A stretch of 64,000 nt of DNA from Rodentibacter caecimuris (GCF_001019715.1 NZ_BBXJ01000001.1:2046001-2110000), one strand, 5' to 3'. Positions 9,806 to 18,418 are shown, counted from the first letter of the stretch. Notes: generated by a model from the sequence alone, not told the origin. Made by a program: numbers and translations.

Positions 9806-9834
9806 ACGGTCATAAATAAAAAGTTTATGATCGT
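9806..9834 (+). terminator. Stem-loop after the amidohydrolase gene
   Basis: An 11-bp stem with one G-T pair (9806-9816 with 9823-9833) lies 17 bp after the stop. The tail is only weakly U-rich, so termination strength is uncertain. Confidence 0.45.
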
Positions 9835-9889
9835 TCTTCATCTTGTTAGATAATGTAAAAATAAGAAAAAAGTATTTAGATAAGTAAAT

Positions 9890-9965
9890 TGGTGGGCGAT
9901 ACCGGTCTCGAACCAGTGACCCCCTCCTTGTAAGGGAGGTGCTCTCCCAACTGAGCTAATCGCCC
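9890..9965 (-). tRNA. tRNA-Val(UAC), copy 4 of 4
   Basis: A 76-nt tRNA with encoded CCA. The anticodon loop CTTACAA sits on a CCTCC/GGAGG stem, giving anticodon UAC (valine). It is the promoter-distal member of four copies that appear identical. E. coli also has a tRNA-Val cluster beside gltX. Confidence 0.97.
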
Positions 9966-10019
9966 GATAATATTAAGACTTAAGTCTTATATTTCGGTTT
10001 ATTTAAACACTTGATTAAG

Positions 10020-10095
10020 TGGTGGGCGATACCGGTCTCGAACCAGTGACCCCCTCCTTGTAAGGGAGGTGCTCTCCCAACTGAGCTAATCGCCC
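10020..10095 (-). tRNA. tRNA-Val(UAC), copy 3 of 4
   Basis: A 76-nt tRNA with the same sequence as its neighbours; anticodon UAC, CCA encoded. It is separated from copy 4 by a 54-bp spacer that differs from the other spacers. Confidence 0.97.
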
Positions 10096-10159
10096 ACATA
10101 AGACAGCGTTTAAATAACAGGGAAAGTTTGAGCGGAAAGAATACTTAATCTAAATTAAG

Positions 10160-10235
10160 TGGTGGGCGATACCGGTCTCGAACCAGTGACCCCCTCCTTG
10201 TAAGGGAGGTGCTCTCCCAACTGAGCTAATCGCCC
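10160..10235 (-). tRNA. tRNA-Val(UAC), copy 2 of 4
   Basis: A 76-nt tRNA, anticodon UAC, CCA encoded. A 64-bp spacer separates it from copy 3. All four copies are probably cut from one precursor transcript. Confidence 0.97.
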
Positions 10236-10274
10236 GCTTGGTCAAACTCTACAACACTAAGATACTTTTAAAAG

Positions 10275-10350
10275 TGGTGGGCGATACCGGTCTCGAACCA
10301 GTGACCCCCTCCTTGTAAGGGAGGTGCTCTCCCAACTGAGCTAATCGCCC
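10275..10350 (-). tRNA. tRNA-Val(UAC), copy 1 of 4
   Basis: Promoter-proximal copy, 76 nt, anticodon UAC, CCA encoded. It lies about 20 bp downstream of a near-consensus promoter (10369-10396, minus strand). Confidence 0.97.
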
Positions 10351-10368
10351 TTAATGTTGTGGATTGGC

Positions 10369-10396
10369 ATTATAGGGATAATGCATTTTCAGTCAA
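10369..10396 (-). promoter_or_regulatory. Promoter of the tRNA-Val operon
   Basis: Read on the minus strand: TTGACT (10391-10396), a 16-bp spacer and TATAAT (10369-10374). It is followed by a GC-containing discriminator, usual for stable-RNA promoters under stringent control. No other strong promoter is seen between the four tRNA genes. Confidence 0.75.
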
Positions 10397-10519
10397 TCAT
10401 TTTTTATAAAATTTAACTTAATTGTTGTAAAAATAAACATAAAAATGGCTTTTTTATTTAGAACTGTGTCTAGTCGTAGTAGAATAGCGAGTAATTTTTT
10501 ATTGAATATAGGTTATAAA

Positions 10520-11962
10520 ATGAAATTAGATGCCCCTTTTGATTTAGATCCAAATGTAAAAGTACGCACACGTTTTGCCCCAAGCCCAACAGGCTATTTA
10601 CACGTAGGCGGTGCACGTACAGCGCTCTATTCTTGGTTATTTGCAAAACATAATCAAGGTGAGTTTGTATTGCGTATTGAAGATACGGATTTAGAACGCT
10701 CAACACCGGAAGCAACCGCGGCGATTTTAGAAGGAATGGAATGGCTTAATCTTGCATGGGAACACGGCCCTTATTATCAAACCAAACGTTTTGATCGTTA
10801 TAACCAAGTGATTGATGAAATGCTTGAGCAGGGCTTGGCTTATCGTTGTTATTGTTCTAAAGAACGTCTGGAAGAGTTGCGCCATACGCAAGAACAAAAT
10901 AAAGAAAAGCCGCGTTATGATCGTCATTGTTTGCATGATCACAGTCATTCACCAGAGGCGCCTCATGTTGTGCGTTTTAAAAATCCAACAGAAGGTTCGG
11001 TCGTATTTGATGATGCGGTACGTGGTCGTATTGAAATCAGCAACAGTGAATTAGATGATTTAATTATTCGCCGCACCGATGGTTCACCGACCTATAATTT
11101 CTGTGTAGTGGTGGATGATTGGGATATGGGAATCACTCATGTGATACGTGGTGAGGATCATATTAATAATACTCCACGTCAAATTAACATCTTAAAAGCC
11201 CTTGGTGCACCGATTCCAGTGTATGCCCACGTTTCTATGATTAATGGTGATGACGGACAAAAACTTTCTAAACGGCATGGCGCAGTAAGTGTGATGCAAT
11301 ATCGGGATGAAGGTTATCTACCGGAAGCGTTAGTCAATTATCTTGTGCGTTTAGGTTGGGGACATGGTGATCAAGAGATTTTTAGTCGCGAAGAGATGAC
11401 TAAATATTTTGAATTGGATCATGTGAGTAAATCTGCCAGCGCATTTAATACCGATAAACTTTTATGGTTAAACCATCATTATATTCGTGAGTTACCACCG
11501 GAATATGTAGCAAAACATCTCGAATGGCAATATCAAGATCTTGGCATTGATACTACCAATGGACCTGCTTTGGCGGATATTGTTACGATGTTGGCGGATC
11601 GTTGTAAAACATTACGGGAAATGGCGCTGGCCAGCCGTTATTTCTTTGAAGAATTTGAGATTTTTGATGAAGCAGCAGTGAAAAAACATTTCAAAGCGGG
11701 GGCCGTCGAAGCACTTGAAAAAGTAAAAGAAAAATTGACCGCACTTTCTGCTTGGGATCTACATTCGACTCATGAAGCGATTGAACAAACAGCGACAGAG
11801 CTTGAAGTCGGAATGGGGAAAGTCGGTATGCCGTTACGTGTTGCAGTGACAGGTTCAGGACAATCGCCATCAATGGATGTGACTTTAGTAGGAATAGGTC
11901 GTGAACGTGTGATTGCGCGTATTCAACGTGCGATTGATTTTATTAAATCTCAAAATGCTTAA
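10520..11962 (+). CDS. gltX: Glutamyl-tRNA synthetase
   Basis: Class I aminoacyl-tRNA synthetase that charges tRNA-Glu, 480 residues. The ATP-binding HIGH-type signature is in [17 protein letters not shown] and the KMSKS-type loop is KLSKRHG. The frame is open upstream to 10445, but the ATG at 10520 gives the family N-terminus ([20 protein letters not shown]) and the usual length. Divergent from the tRNA-Val operon. An uptake-signal core lies at 11738-11746. Confidence 0.97.
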   Translation: MKLDAPFDLDPNVKVRTRFAPSPTGYLHVGGARTALYSWLFAKHNQGEFVLRIEDTDLERSTPEATAAILEGMEWLNLAWEHGPYYQTKRFDRYNQVIDEMLEQGLAYRCYCSKERLEELRHTQEQNKEKPRYDRHCLHDHSHSPEAPHVVRFKNPTEGSVVFDDAVRGRIEISNSELDDLIIRRTDGSPTYNFCVVVDDWDMGITHVIRGEDHINNTPRQINILKALGAPIPVYAHVSMINGDDGQKLSKRHGAVSVMQYRDEGYLPEALVNYLVRLGWGHGDQEIFSREEMTKYFELDHVSKSASAFNTDKLLWLNHHYIRELPPEYVAKHLEWQYQDLGIDTTNGPALADIVTMLADRCKTLREMALASRYFFEEFEIFDEAAVKKHFKAGAVEALEKVKEKLTALSAWDLHSTHEAIEQTATELEVGMGKVGMPLRVAVTGSGQSPSMDVTLVGIGRERVIARIQRAIDFIKSQNA

Positions 11963-11998
11963 TATTTAATCGTCTGATTTTTTCGAGACAATTTCATA

Positions 11999-12027
11999 TT
12001 GACAGCGGTGGCGGTAAAATTTAAGAT
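11999..12027 (+). promoter_or_regulatory. Promoter of tRNA-Ala
   Basis: TTGACA (11999-12004), a 17-bp spacer and TAAGAT (12022-12027), 13 bp before the tRNA. The -35 is consensus. Confidence 0.7.
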
Positions 12028-12039
12028 ACCGCCATCTTT

Positions 12040-12116
<77 letters not shown>

Positions 12117-12157
12117 AGTTAATTAATCAGCGTAAATCATAGTAATACAAACGATTT

Positions 12158-12185
12158 AAAATGCCTTGCCTAGCAAGGCATTTTG
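12158..12185 (+). terminator. Intrinsic terminator after tRNA-Ala
   Basis: A GC-rich stem (ATGCCTTGC paired with GCAAGGCAT around CTA, 12161-12181) followed by TTTT. Confidence 0.85.
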
Positions 12186-12832
12186 GTTTCTAAGTAGTGG
12201 ATAGTGATTCAAGATAAATCATATAACCGCAAATAATAATTCCTATAGTAGATAAGACAAAAGTATAGCCAAAGATGAAGAAAAGAGTTCAATGACGGCT
12301 TGGGCTATTTTTAGATTCTTATAATTCTGCCTATAAGACTTGGTAGTCTCTCTATAAACCCCCTTTCACAACTGAGAGAACACAACTCACAATAGGAAAT
12401 TTTCCTAGCATTTCTTTATCCCAAGCATGCCAAAACGAGAAGAATTCAGGACATACTAACACAAACCATCAGCAATAAATCAGATAGAGAAAGCCCGGAG
12501 AAATTGAGGAAAAAACATTAAAAAAAAAAGGGACTATCCCGATAACCGACAAATTTCTCATTTAAGATAAAATATTCTAATGAGAAAAATCGCCTAAATC
12601 AGCATAAACAACGTAAACTCATCAAGCTATTGTGAACTCGTGAATGTAAAAAAATACCTCCACATTTTATTTCCATCGTTTACATTCGCCCGCCAGCTTA
12701 TGATGATAAATTTTTTGTTAGATTGTACTTAACTTAAAACAATAGTAAAACATTAATCTGTTTATTTTTTACTCATCACAAGGTGTTTTTTTAATCTCTT
12801 TCGCCTGTTTATTTTTTTTCCTCACAAAATGT
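12186..12832 (+). other. Gene-free, AT-rich stretch before the lipoprotein locus
   Basis: About 650 bases without a supportable gene. No tRNA, insertion-sequence end or uptake signal was seen. It probably marks the junction between the conserved gltX/tRNA region and the acquired lipoprotein-Slam locus. Confidence 0.5.
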
Positions 12833-12861
12833 TTGATTTCTATACTTATATTTGATATAAA
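12833..12861 (+). promoter_or_regulatory. Candidate promoter of the surface lipoprotein gene
   Basis: TTGATT (12833-12838), a 17-bp spacer and TATAAA (12856-12861). Transcription from here would put the nested palindromes (12871-12979) in the 5' untranslated leader of the lipoprotein mRNA. No convincing Fur box was recognised, although surface lipoproteins of this class are often iron- or heme-controlled. Confidence 0.5.
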
Positions 12862-12885
12862 TTTGCCCGAAAGGCTGCCAGCCAG

Positions 12886-12951
12886 CCTTTTGTATACAAA
12901 AGGGCGGATCTTTTTCGCAAGAAAAAGATCCGCCCTTTTGTATACAAAAGG
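12886..12951. repeat. 31-bp inverted repeat with GCAA loop
   Basis: Arms 12886-12916 and 12921-12951 are perfect complements around a 4-base GCAA loop. Each arm contains the short palindrome TTTTGTATACAAAA. This pairing excludes the larger 74-bp palindrome described next, so the two are alternative folds. A smaller stem (AAGGCTG with CAGCCTT, 12871-12889) overlaps the left arm. Confidence 0.9.
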
Positions 12952-12979
12952 GCGGATCTTTTTCTTGCGAAAAAGATCC
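12906..12979. repeat. Perfect 74-bp palindrome
   Basis: The 37 bases from 12906 to 12942 are exactly the reverse complement of 12943-12979, with no spacer; the centre is GTA|TAC. Each half is itself a hairpin: GGATCTTTTTC, a 4-base loop, and GAAAAAGATCC. The loop is GCAA on the left and TTGC on the right. It ends 44 bp before the lipoprotein start codon. A frame crossing it on the minus strand is a by-product of the symmetry. Confidence 0.95.
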
Positions 12980-13023
12980 AAGACTGGATGTTCAAAATTT
13001 TAAATATTAAAAGGTATTTCGAA

Positions 13024-14601
13024 ATGAAAAATTCTAAACTAGTTAAATTTAGCTTAACGCTTGTGTGTGCTGCTATCTTATCTGCCTGTGGGTCAAGTGG
13101 TGGCTCAGATAATTCAGCCGCTGAAGCAGAAGCTAAAGCTAAAGCTGAACAAGCCCAACAAGCAGAAGCTGCAAAAAAAGCTGCTGAAGAGGCTGCAAAA
13201 AAAGCTGCTGAAGAAGCTGAGAATAAAGTTAAAAACTCAGCTGTCTTTGGTCACAAATTAGTTAAGAAAACAGATTCTAATTTCATTCTTAACATTGAAG
13301 GCGAAAATAGAGCTGCAAAATCTTCTGAATCTACTGGTCGTTCAGATACTATGGATGTTAAATTACACCCAAGCCTAGATACAGTTGTTGTATCTATTCC
13401 TTTAGATGAAAACGGTAACCCAGTCAAAGGTGCACCAATCGGTTATGTAGAAGATTTTGATTTCCGTGGTAACACAAACAACACTACTGGTGAATTTACT
13501 TTAGGTCACATCTATAAAACTGCTAACGGTGCAACAACAAGTGGTCAAGTTCGTGGTGTTGAAACAGATACTAAAACAGCAACCGCAGGAACTGATACTG
13601 GTTCAGCTTTAGTTTACCAAGATGGTCGTACAAACTACATCCCAACTGATGATGCGGTAAAAGGTTCTAACTCTGAAGTTGTAGCTAGAAATGATTTCCG
13701 TGATCGCACAGATACAGTGGCTGAAGTTTATGGTCACAGAACTTTTGTTGATGGAGATTCATTAACAGGTACAGAAGCTGGTGAAACTACATTAGCAAAC
13801 GCTCCATTCTTAGCTAAAGATAAAAATAATGCTTATGCGTATAAAGATGGTAAACTTAACCATGTTCAATACGGTCGCGTAACATCAAGATTAGATGATG
13901 TTGAGTTAGCACAAGTTAAAACAGGTGTGAATGCGGGCGAAAACGGTACTAAAGTAGTTAGCTATGGTGAGTACAATGAAAAAGGTACTGAGAACAGCTA
14001 CTTCTATCGCGGTACAGATGAAAGAAACGGCGTAGTTTACAACGCTAACTTAACTAGTGATCTAGCTAAAGTTTATCATGGTGCGGATAAAGCATCAGGT
14101 GAGTTGAACTACCAAGGTCATGCTGTAACTTACGGCTTTACACACGTAGCACCAAATGCAAACAAACCTGATGTAAGCAAAGTACCTAATGCTATCGGTG
14201 CAAATCCAGAATTTGATTTACCTCAATTAGTGAGTGGTACTCACGTTTCAGCTAAAATTGATTTAGCAACTAAAGGTGTAACTGGTCAATTATATGACGT
14301 GTGGTCTGTTGACAATGTTAAATCTAACCAACAAATCGCAAACTTTACCGGTACTTTAGTAAATAACGGTTCTATCACTGGTTCTTCTACCCGTACTTTA
14401 GATAACGCTGCCGGTACATTTAACGGTAACTTATTCGGCAAACAAGCTGAAGAGTTAGGTGGTGCGTTAGCAAGTAAAGCAACTGACTCAGAAAACAGCT
14501 GGGGTGCGGTATTCGGTGCTAAAGTTCAAGAAACTCCATATCAAGCACCTGAACAAGGTAAAACCTCTGTATGGGGTGTTAAAACTGACGGTAATAACTA
14601 A
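13024..14601 (+). CDS. Slam-dependent surface lipoprotein, TbpB-like C-terminal barrel
   Basis: Predicted surface-exposed lipoprotein of 525 residues. The signal peptide ends in lipobox LSAC (Cys22), then comes an Asp/Gly/Ser linker and an Ala/Lys/Glu coiled-coil stretch (about 32-68). The body is beta-rich, with an early handle-like part (about 75-250) and a C-terminal barrel whose signature GTFNGNLFGKQAEELGGAL is the hallmark of TbpB-type and other Slam substrates. The ATG at 13024 has AAAGG upstream; an in-frame ATG at 12988 would bury the signal peptide. The gene for a Slam translocator follows. The ligand is unknown; relatives bind transferrin, hemoglobin or complement factors. No TonB receptor is adjacent. 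Confidence 0.8.
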   Translation: MKNSKLVKFSLTLVCAAILSACGSSGGSDNSAAEAEAKAKAEQAQQAEAAKKAAEEAAKKAAEEAENKVKNSAVFGHKLVKKTDSNFILNIEGENRAAKSSESTGRSDTMDVKLHPSLDTVVVSIPLDENGNPVKGAPIGYVEDFDFRGNTNNTTGEFTLGHIYKTANGATTSGQVRGVETDTKTATAGTDTGSALVYQDGRTNYIPTDDAVKGSNSEVVARNDFRDRTDTVAEVYGHRTFVDGDSLTGTEAGETTLANAPFLAKDKNNAYAYKDGKLNHVQYGRVTSRLDDVELAQVKTGVNAGENGTKVVSYGEYNEKGTENSYFYRGTDERNGVVYNANLTSDLAKVYHGADKASGELNYQGHAVTYGFTHVAPNANKPDVSKVPNAIGANPEFDLPQLVSGTHVSAKIDLATKGVTGQLYDVWSVDNVKSNQQIANFTGTLVNNGSITGSSTRTLDNAAGTFNGNLFGKQAEELGGALASKATDSENSWGAVFGAKVQETPYQAPEQGKTSVWGVKTDGNN

Positions 14602-14627
14602 TTTAGGTTAATTGATAGTTCTTATGT

Positions 14628-14660
14628 AAAAGCAGCTCTTAATATGGGCTGCTTTTGTTT
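14628..14660 (+). terminator. Terminator/attenuator between lipoprotein and Slam genes
   Basis: A 9-bp stem (AAAAGCAGC, 14628-14636, with GCTGCTTTT, 14648-14656) followed by GTTTT. If the two genes share the upstream promoter, it would make Slam mRNA scarcer than its substrate's. Confidence 0.8.
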
Positions 14661-14722
14661 TATATTTAATGTTTTACCCTAAATTAAATAATTTTTTGAA
14701 AGAATACTATAGGATATTTTAT

Positions 14723-16213
14723 ATGAAAAAATCAACCTTATTTATTTTAACCCTTTGTAGTGTATCTTCTATTACCTACGCAAATAATTTTCATGAAAGA
14801 GATCCTGAACAAACAAAAATTAAGACAACAAGTGATTTAGATATTAATACTCTCCAAACAGATTTATTAAGACAGGAAAAATTATCAACTGAAGTAGAGA
14901 AAAATACAAATAAACAAGAATATCTACGTTATACGGGAAGACAACTTGTTGAAAATCCTGAAATCTTAGAAAAGCTTATTGTAGATGCATTAGTAACACC
15001 CAATAAATCTATATTGCCCGGATATATTAAGTTATACAGAAATGTACCAAATGCGGATCAGTCTTTAATTGATTGGGCTAATGCTATTTTATTGAGAGAC
15101 TCCGACTTAAATAAATCAATAGATGTTTATAGAAAATTAATTTCTCACTTTCCTGATAATCATTTTATTCGTTATCAATTAGCAGAAACATTATTTTATA
15201 ATCAAGAATTTGAAGCCGCTAAATCTCAATTTGAAAAATTAAGAGTAATCAAAACGATTAGTCCAAAGGATATTGAAGTTTTTGATAGATTTATTAATGC
15301 GATAAATAATAAAGAAGAATGGAATTTCTCTTTTGGCGCAACTTTCTTAAACGATAAAAATTTAGCTAATTCAGCCAAAGAAGGAACGGAAGTCATTTTA
15401 CCAAATGGTGCGACCGTTGTTTACAATACGAAAAGACAGAGCGGACAAGGGATAATGTCTTGGTTCTCCGCCAATAAGCAATGGAATATCAATAGCGGAA
15501 AATATATCGCCTTTGAATCCAGTTTTTCTAATAAATATTACTGGGATAATAAATCTTATAACGACTTAAATGCTTATGTTGGTTTAGGCATTGGTTATTC
15601 TGACGCAAGATTTAATATTCAATTAACACCATATACCAGTAAACGTTGGTATGCTGGAGGACTTAATTATGGTGGTTCATTAAAACGCTATTCAAGCACC
15701 TATGGAGCAAATCTGTCAACGAGTTATTGGTTGACGCAAAAGCTAAAATATTCATTTAGCTATAATTATGGTTATGATACATATGATCGAGATGTTTACG
15801 ATAACCAGTATAGAGGCAGTTCTCATTTTTTAACAAATTCTATTATGTATCTTCCCAGCACGACACAATTTTGGTCTTTAGCGATAGATTTATCGGATAA
15901 AGAGGCGAAAGATCGTACAAATGCCTATAAACGTATAGGAACTCGTTTAACTTGGGGAAAAGAATGGCCTTTAGGCATCGCTACTTCTGCAACTTTAGGT
16001 TTAGGAAAACGTAATTATAAAGAAATAAGCTTCTTTGGTAGTAAACAGAAAGATAAAGAATATTCTGCATCCGTTACGTTATGGCATAAAGCCGTACATT
16101 TTGCCGGTTTTACACCTCGATTAACCTATACTTATACCAAAACAGATAGTAATATTCCTATTTATAGTTACTATAAAAACCAACTTCTATTTGATGTTAG
16201 TAAAAGTTTCTAA
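14723..16213 (+). CDS. Slam: surface lipoprotein assembly modulator (TPR + DUF560 barrel)
   Basis: Outer-membrane translocator of 496 residues that moves lipoproteins to the cell surface. A signal peptide (about 1-20, ending ITYA) is followed by a periplasmic helical region with TPR-like repeats (about 60-190; for example YRKLISHFPDNHFIRYQLAETLFYN is split over two helices) and a C-terminal beta-barrel (about 195-496) with many aromatic strands and a terminal Phe, as in Slam1/Slam2. The ATG at 14723 follows AGGA; the open frame begins at 14669. Very AT-rich. A stem-loop lies after the stop. The adjacent lipoprotein is its probable substrate. Confidence 0.85.
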   Translation: MKKSTLFILTLCSVSSITYANNFHERDPEQTKIKTTSDLDINTLQTDLLRQEKLSTEVEKNTNKQEYLRYTGRQLVENPEILEKLIVDALVTPNKSILPGYIKLYRNVPNADQSLIDWANAILLRDSDLNKSIDVYRKLISHFPDNHFIRYQLAETLFYNQEFEAAKSQFEKLRVIKTISPKDIEVFDRFINAINNKEEWNFSFGATFLNDKNLANSAKEGTEVILPNGATVVYNTKRQSGQGIMSWFSANKQWNINSGKYIAFESSFSNKYYWDNKSYNDLNAYVGLGIGYSDARFNIQLTPYTSKRWYAGGLNYGGSLKRYSSTYGANLSTSYWLTQKLKYSFSYNYGYDTYDRDVYDNQYRGSSHFLTNSIMYLPSTTQFWSLAIDLSDKEAKDRTNAYKRIGTRLTWGKEWPLGIATSATLGLGKRNYKEISFFGSKQKDKEYSASVTLWHKAVHFAGFTPRLTYTYTKTDSNIPIYSYYKNQLLFDVSKSF

Positions 16214-16240
16214 AAACCGTTTTTTAAGATTATTTACAAT

Positions 16241-16270
16241 AATATAGGGGTATAATTAACCCTATATTAT
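16241..16270 (+). terminator. Stem-loop after Slam
   Basis: A 9-bp stem AATATAGGG / CCCTATATT (16241-16249 with 16260-16268) in AT-rich flanks. The U-tract is short, so strength is uncertain. Confidence 0.6.
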
Positions 16271-16745
16271 TTGCTTATACAAAAATAAATAGCGATTGAG
16301 TTAAATATACTGTCAATGAGCTTCAAAAATTGAACCATAAAGACTATCCAAAAGTGCTCCATTTATCATTCAATATTAATTGTGTTGTTTAAAATGATAA
16401 AATTCTTTACCTGTTTCTAATATATGACAATGATGAAACACCTAAGCCCCTTTTTTAACTAAAAAGGTAAATAGCCTTTCGTTTAAACTATCGTTTTAAG
16501 GTGTAAAGCTGGGGCTCTAAGGCTTCCTTCTTTCGCCCCAACTATCACTATGAGGTTAATTCCTACTCTCGTATCAATCAAAGAGCCTTGTCCTCTTATC
16601 TCCTTCAGGTAATAAATCCCTTCAGCTCTTAATTCGCACATACCATGCACTTTATTGCGTAAGCACTATAGAATAAAGAAACCGTTATTCGTAGATGTCG
16701 GTAGTATTGATTGCACTATTCAATAAAGCGGTTATCTTTTCCATT
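16271..16745 (+). other. Gene-free stretch between Slam and the decayed integrase
   Basis: About 475 bases with no intact reading frame. It lies where the missing C-terminal half of the decayed integrase would be expected, so it may be eroded mobile-element DNA. No direct repeat or insertion-sequence end was seen. Confidence 0.4.
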
Positions 16746-17627
16746 TTATTGAGTGGATAATAGGACAATATGCCCACGCTTGCCCCCTTTCATCTTTTCA
16801 GCAGGAATAGCCCATAGTTTTTGATTAAAATCAATTTCCGCCCATTCTGCGCTAAGCGATTCTTTGGACGTACCATCGTTAATAATTGCCATTTGATTAA
16901 TAACTTTACTTGCATTGAGCTATTGCTATCCCTTAAATCGGAAAGAAACTCCGGTAATAATTCAGGGCGGATAGTAGGATTGTTTTCGGTGGTGGGCGCA
17001 CTAAAACTTGAGGCAACATTTACGCACTGGTTAAACTCAATCAAGCCACCATTTACGGCAAAATTTAATATCTCATTCAATAACCGAACCACCCTTTGAA
17101 GAGTATCGTTTATGCCACGTTCCTTGAGTGGGGTTAATGTCTCAATCACTAATTTGGGCGTGATAGCGGATATGGGCATTGCGCCCAGCTTTGGGAATAA
17201 GTACTTTTCAAGCCGTCCCCAATTCTTCTCAAGTGTTTTAGCTTGAACTTCATCTGCTTTCTTTTCTTTCCACTTTTCCGCCACGGCAAGTAAGGTATTT
17301 ATTAAGCGTTCCTGCTCCTCTGCGCTTTGCTGTTGCCGGTATTGTTGCGGATCGATATTTTGGTGCAAGCAATGACAAAAATCCGTCTCTAACCTTGCGT
17401 GCTTGCGATAAAGAAACTTCGGGATATTTCCCTACGCCTAATAAAACCCGCTTTCTAGGATTGCTAAAAGGCTGATAGTAATTAAATCGCCATAGTTTCG
17501 CACCAGTTGATTTAATCAATAAATAAAGCCCTTGACCGTCTGATAGCGTGTAGTCTTTGTCTTTAGGCTTGGCTTTATCTATCTCTGTATTTGTGAGCGG
17601 TTTAGTTATACGCAATTTGTTTCGCAT
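16746..17627 (-). pseudogene. Decayed P4-type tyrosine integrase
   Basis: Remnant of a P4-family integrase. It begins MRNKLRITKPLTNTEIDKAK and keeps the N-terminal DUF4102 part (LYLLIKSTGAKLWRF) and the core-binding part. Reading shifts near 17362 (an apparent extra C: LLAP instead of LLAQNIDPQQ) and near 16868 (an apparent missing A after MVRPK). The frame ends after MKGGKRGHIVLLSTQ, before the HxxR and tyrosine boxes, so it cannot recombine DNA. It lies beside the candidate att site at 17783, as the intact integrase lies beside tRNA-Ile2, so it may belong to an older element at the same target. Confidence 0.85.
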
Positions 17628-17782
17628 TGTTGCGTATAACTAAGCATATAACTAAAATCTGTGGCTGTAAACGTATAAACCCGTAAGAAAACGTATGAGA
17701 AAATAAAATGGCGTTGAGGTCAGTATTTATAAGGATTTAGTTTATGAAAACGTAAGAAGAAATAAGAAGAGAAAAGTCCGTT

Positions 17783-17794
17783 TGGTCCCTACCG
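17783..17794. other. Candidate distal attachment site of the satellite
   Basis: TGGTCCCTACCG matches the 3' end of the tRNA-Ile2 gene at 30309-30323 (TGGTCCCCCCTACCG) apart from three missing C residues, in the same orientation. It would be the remote att copy of an element spanning about 17.78-30.31 kb. The match is short and imperfect, so this is a hypothesis. Confidence 0.4.
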
Positions 17795-17851
17795 TCTTCA
17801 ATATTTTTCATTCAAGCCTTTTTCTATCTGCGTTTTCTTAACTTAGCCAAT

Positions 17852-17877
17852 CAGAAAAGGGAACAATCAAGGGAACA
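17852..17877. repeat. Integrase arm-type repeats, left end
   Basis: Two GGGAACA copies (17859 and 17871) with 12-bp spacing. The 15-mer CAGAAAAGGGAACAA (17852-17866) is repeated exactly at 30184-30198 near the other end of the element, where two GGGAACA copies are again 12 bp apart. Confidence 0.65.
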
Positions 17878-18084
17878 TTAAACGAATTTTTTGACCTATT
17901 TGTCATCTTTTGCGGATTATGCTCAAAAATTGATTACAGGGTCAATCTTTAAATTTCGTTTAATCTCGTTTATTGGTTCTTCTTTATTGTTAAATAAATT
18001 TTTATACAAAAAACATGAATGAAACTACTGTATAGAAATTTTCCTTTGCCTTTTCCTGTTTGCCTGTTTTGGGGCTGTCATATT

Positions 18085-18350
18085 TTTTGGTGGGAAAGTG
18101 GGAAAAGGGGAAAAAATAACGTAACGCATTGATTTAATGGGAAAATATAAAAATAAATCTTCCCCCATTTTCCCACCTTCTGGGGAAAAATTCCCCCCTT
18201 TATACTTTCCAATGACAAAAAAAGGGGGAAAGTGGGAAAGCGGGGGAAAAATTAAAGACTATAAATAATGATATAATATATTGATATTATTATATAAATT
18301 ATAGATTGATTATTATATTTTCCCCTTTTCCCACTTTTCCCCCGTTATTT
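18085..18350. other. Candidate replication origin of the satellite
   Basis: Repeated GTGGGAAA-type words in both orientations: 18090, 18098, 18168 (inverted), 18232 and 18326 (inverted), plus G-runs such as GGGGGAAA. The two inner blocks (18224-18250 and 18317-18344) are imperfect inverted repeats flanking about 65 bp of almost pure A/T (18252-18316). This iteron-plus-AT-rich layout is what an origin bound by an initiator-helicase looks like, and it lies beside the DUF927 helicase gene. P4 uses ori and crr iterons in a comparable way. Confidence 0.6.
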
Positions 18351-18418
18351 TTAGTTTGCTGTAAAAATTTTTGATGAGATTAAGAAAAGTGCAATATTAT
18401 GTTAAATTTAGTACTGTA

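Noticed and set aside
9890-10350. CRISPR-like array suggested by four identical repeats of about 76 bp
   Set aside because: The repeats are tRNA-Val genes with cloverleaf structure and encoded CCA; the spacers vary in length and no cas gene is present.
12117-12870. Possible insertion-sequence remnant in the gene-free stretch after tRNA-Ala
   Set aside because: No terminal inverted repeats, target duplication or transposase-like reading could be found.
12769-12981. Minus-strand reading frame of 70 residues with repeated IRPFVYKR blocks
   Set aside because: It is generated by translating through the palindromes; the repeats are DNA symmetry, and there is no ribosome site or protein-like composition.
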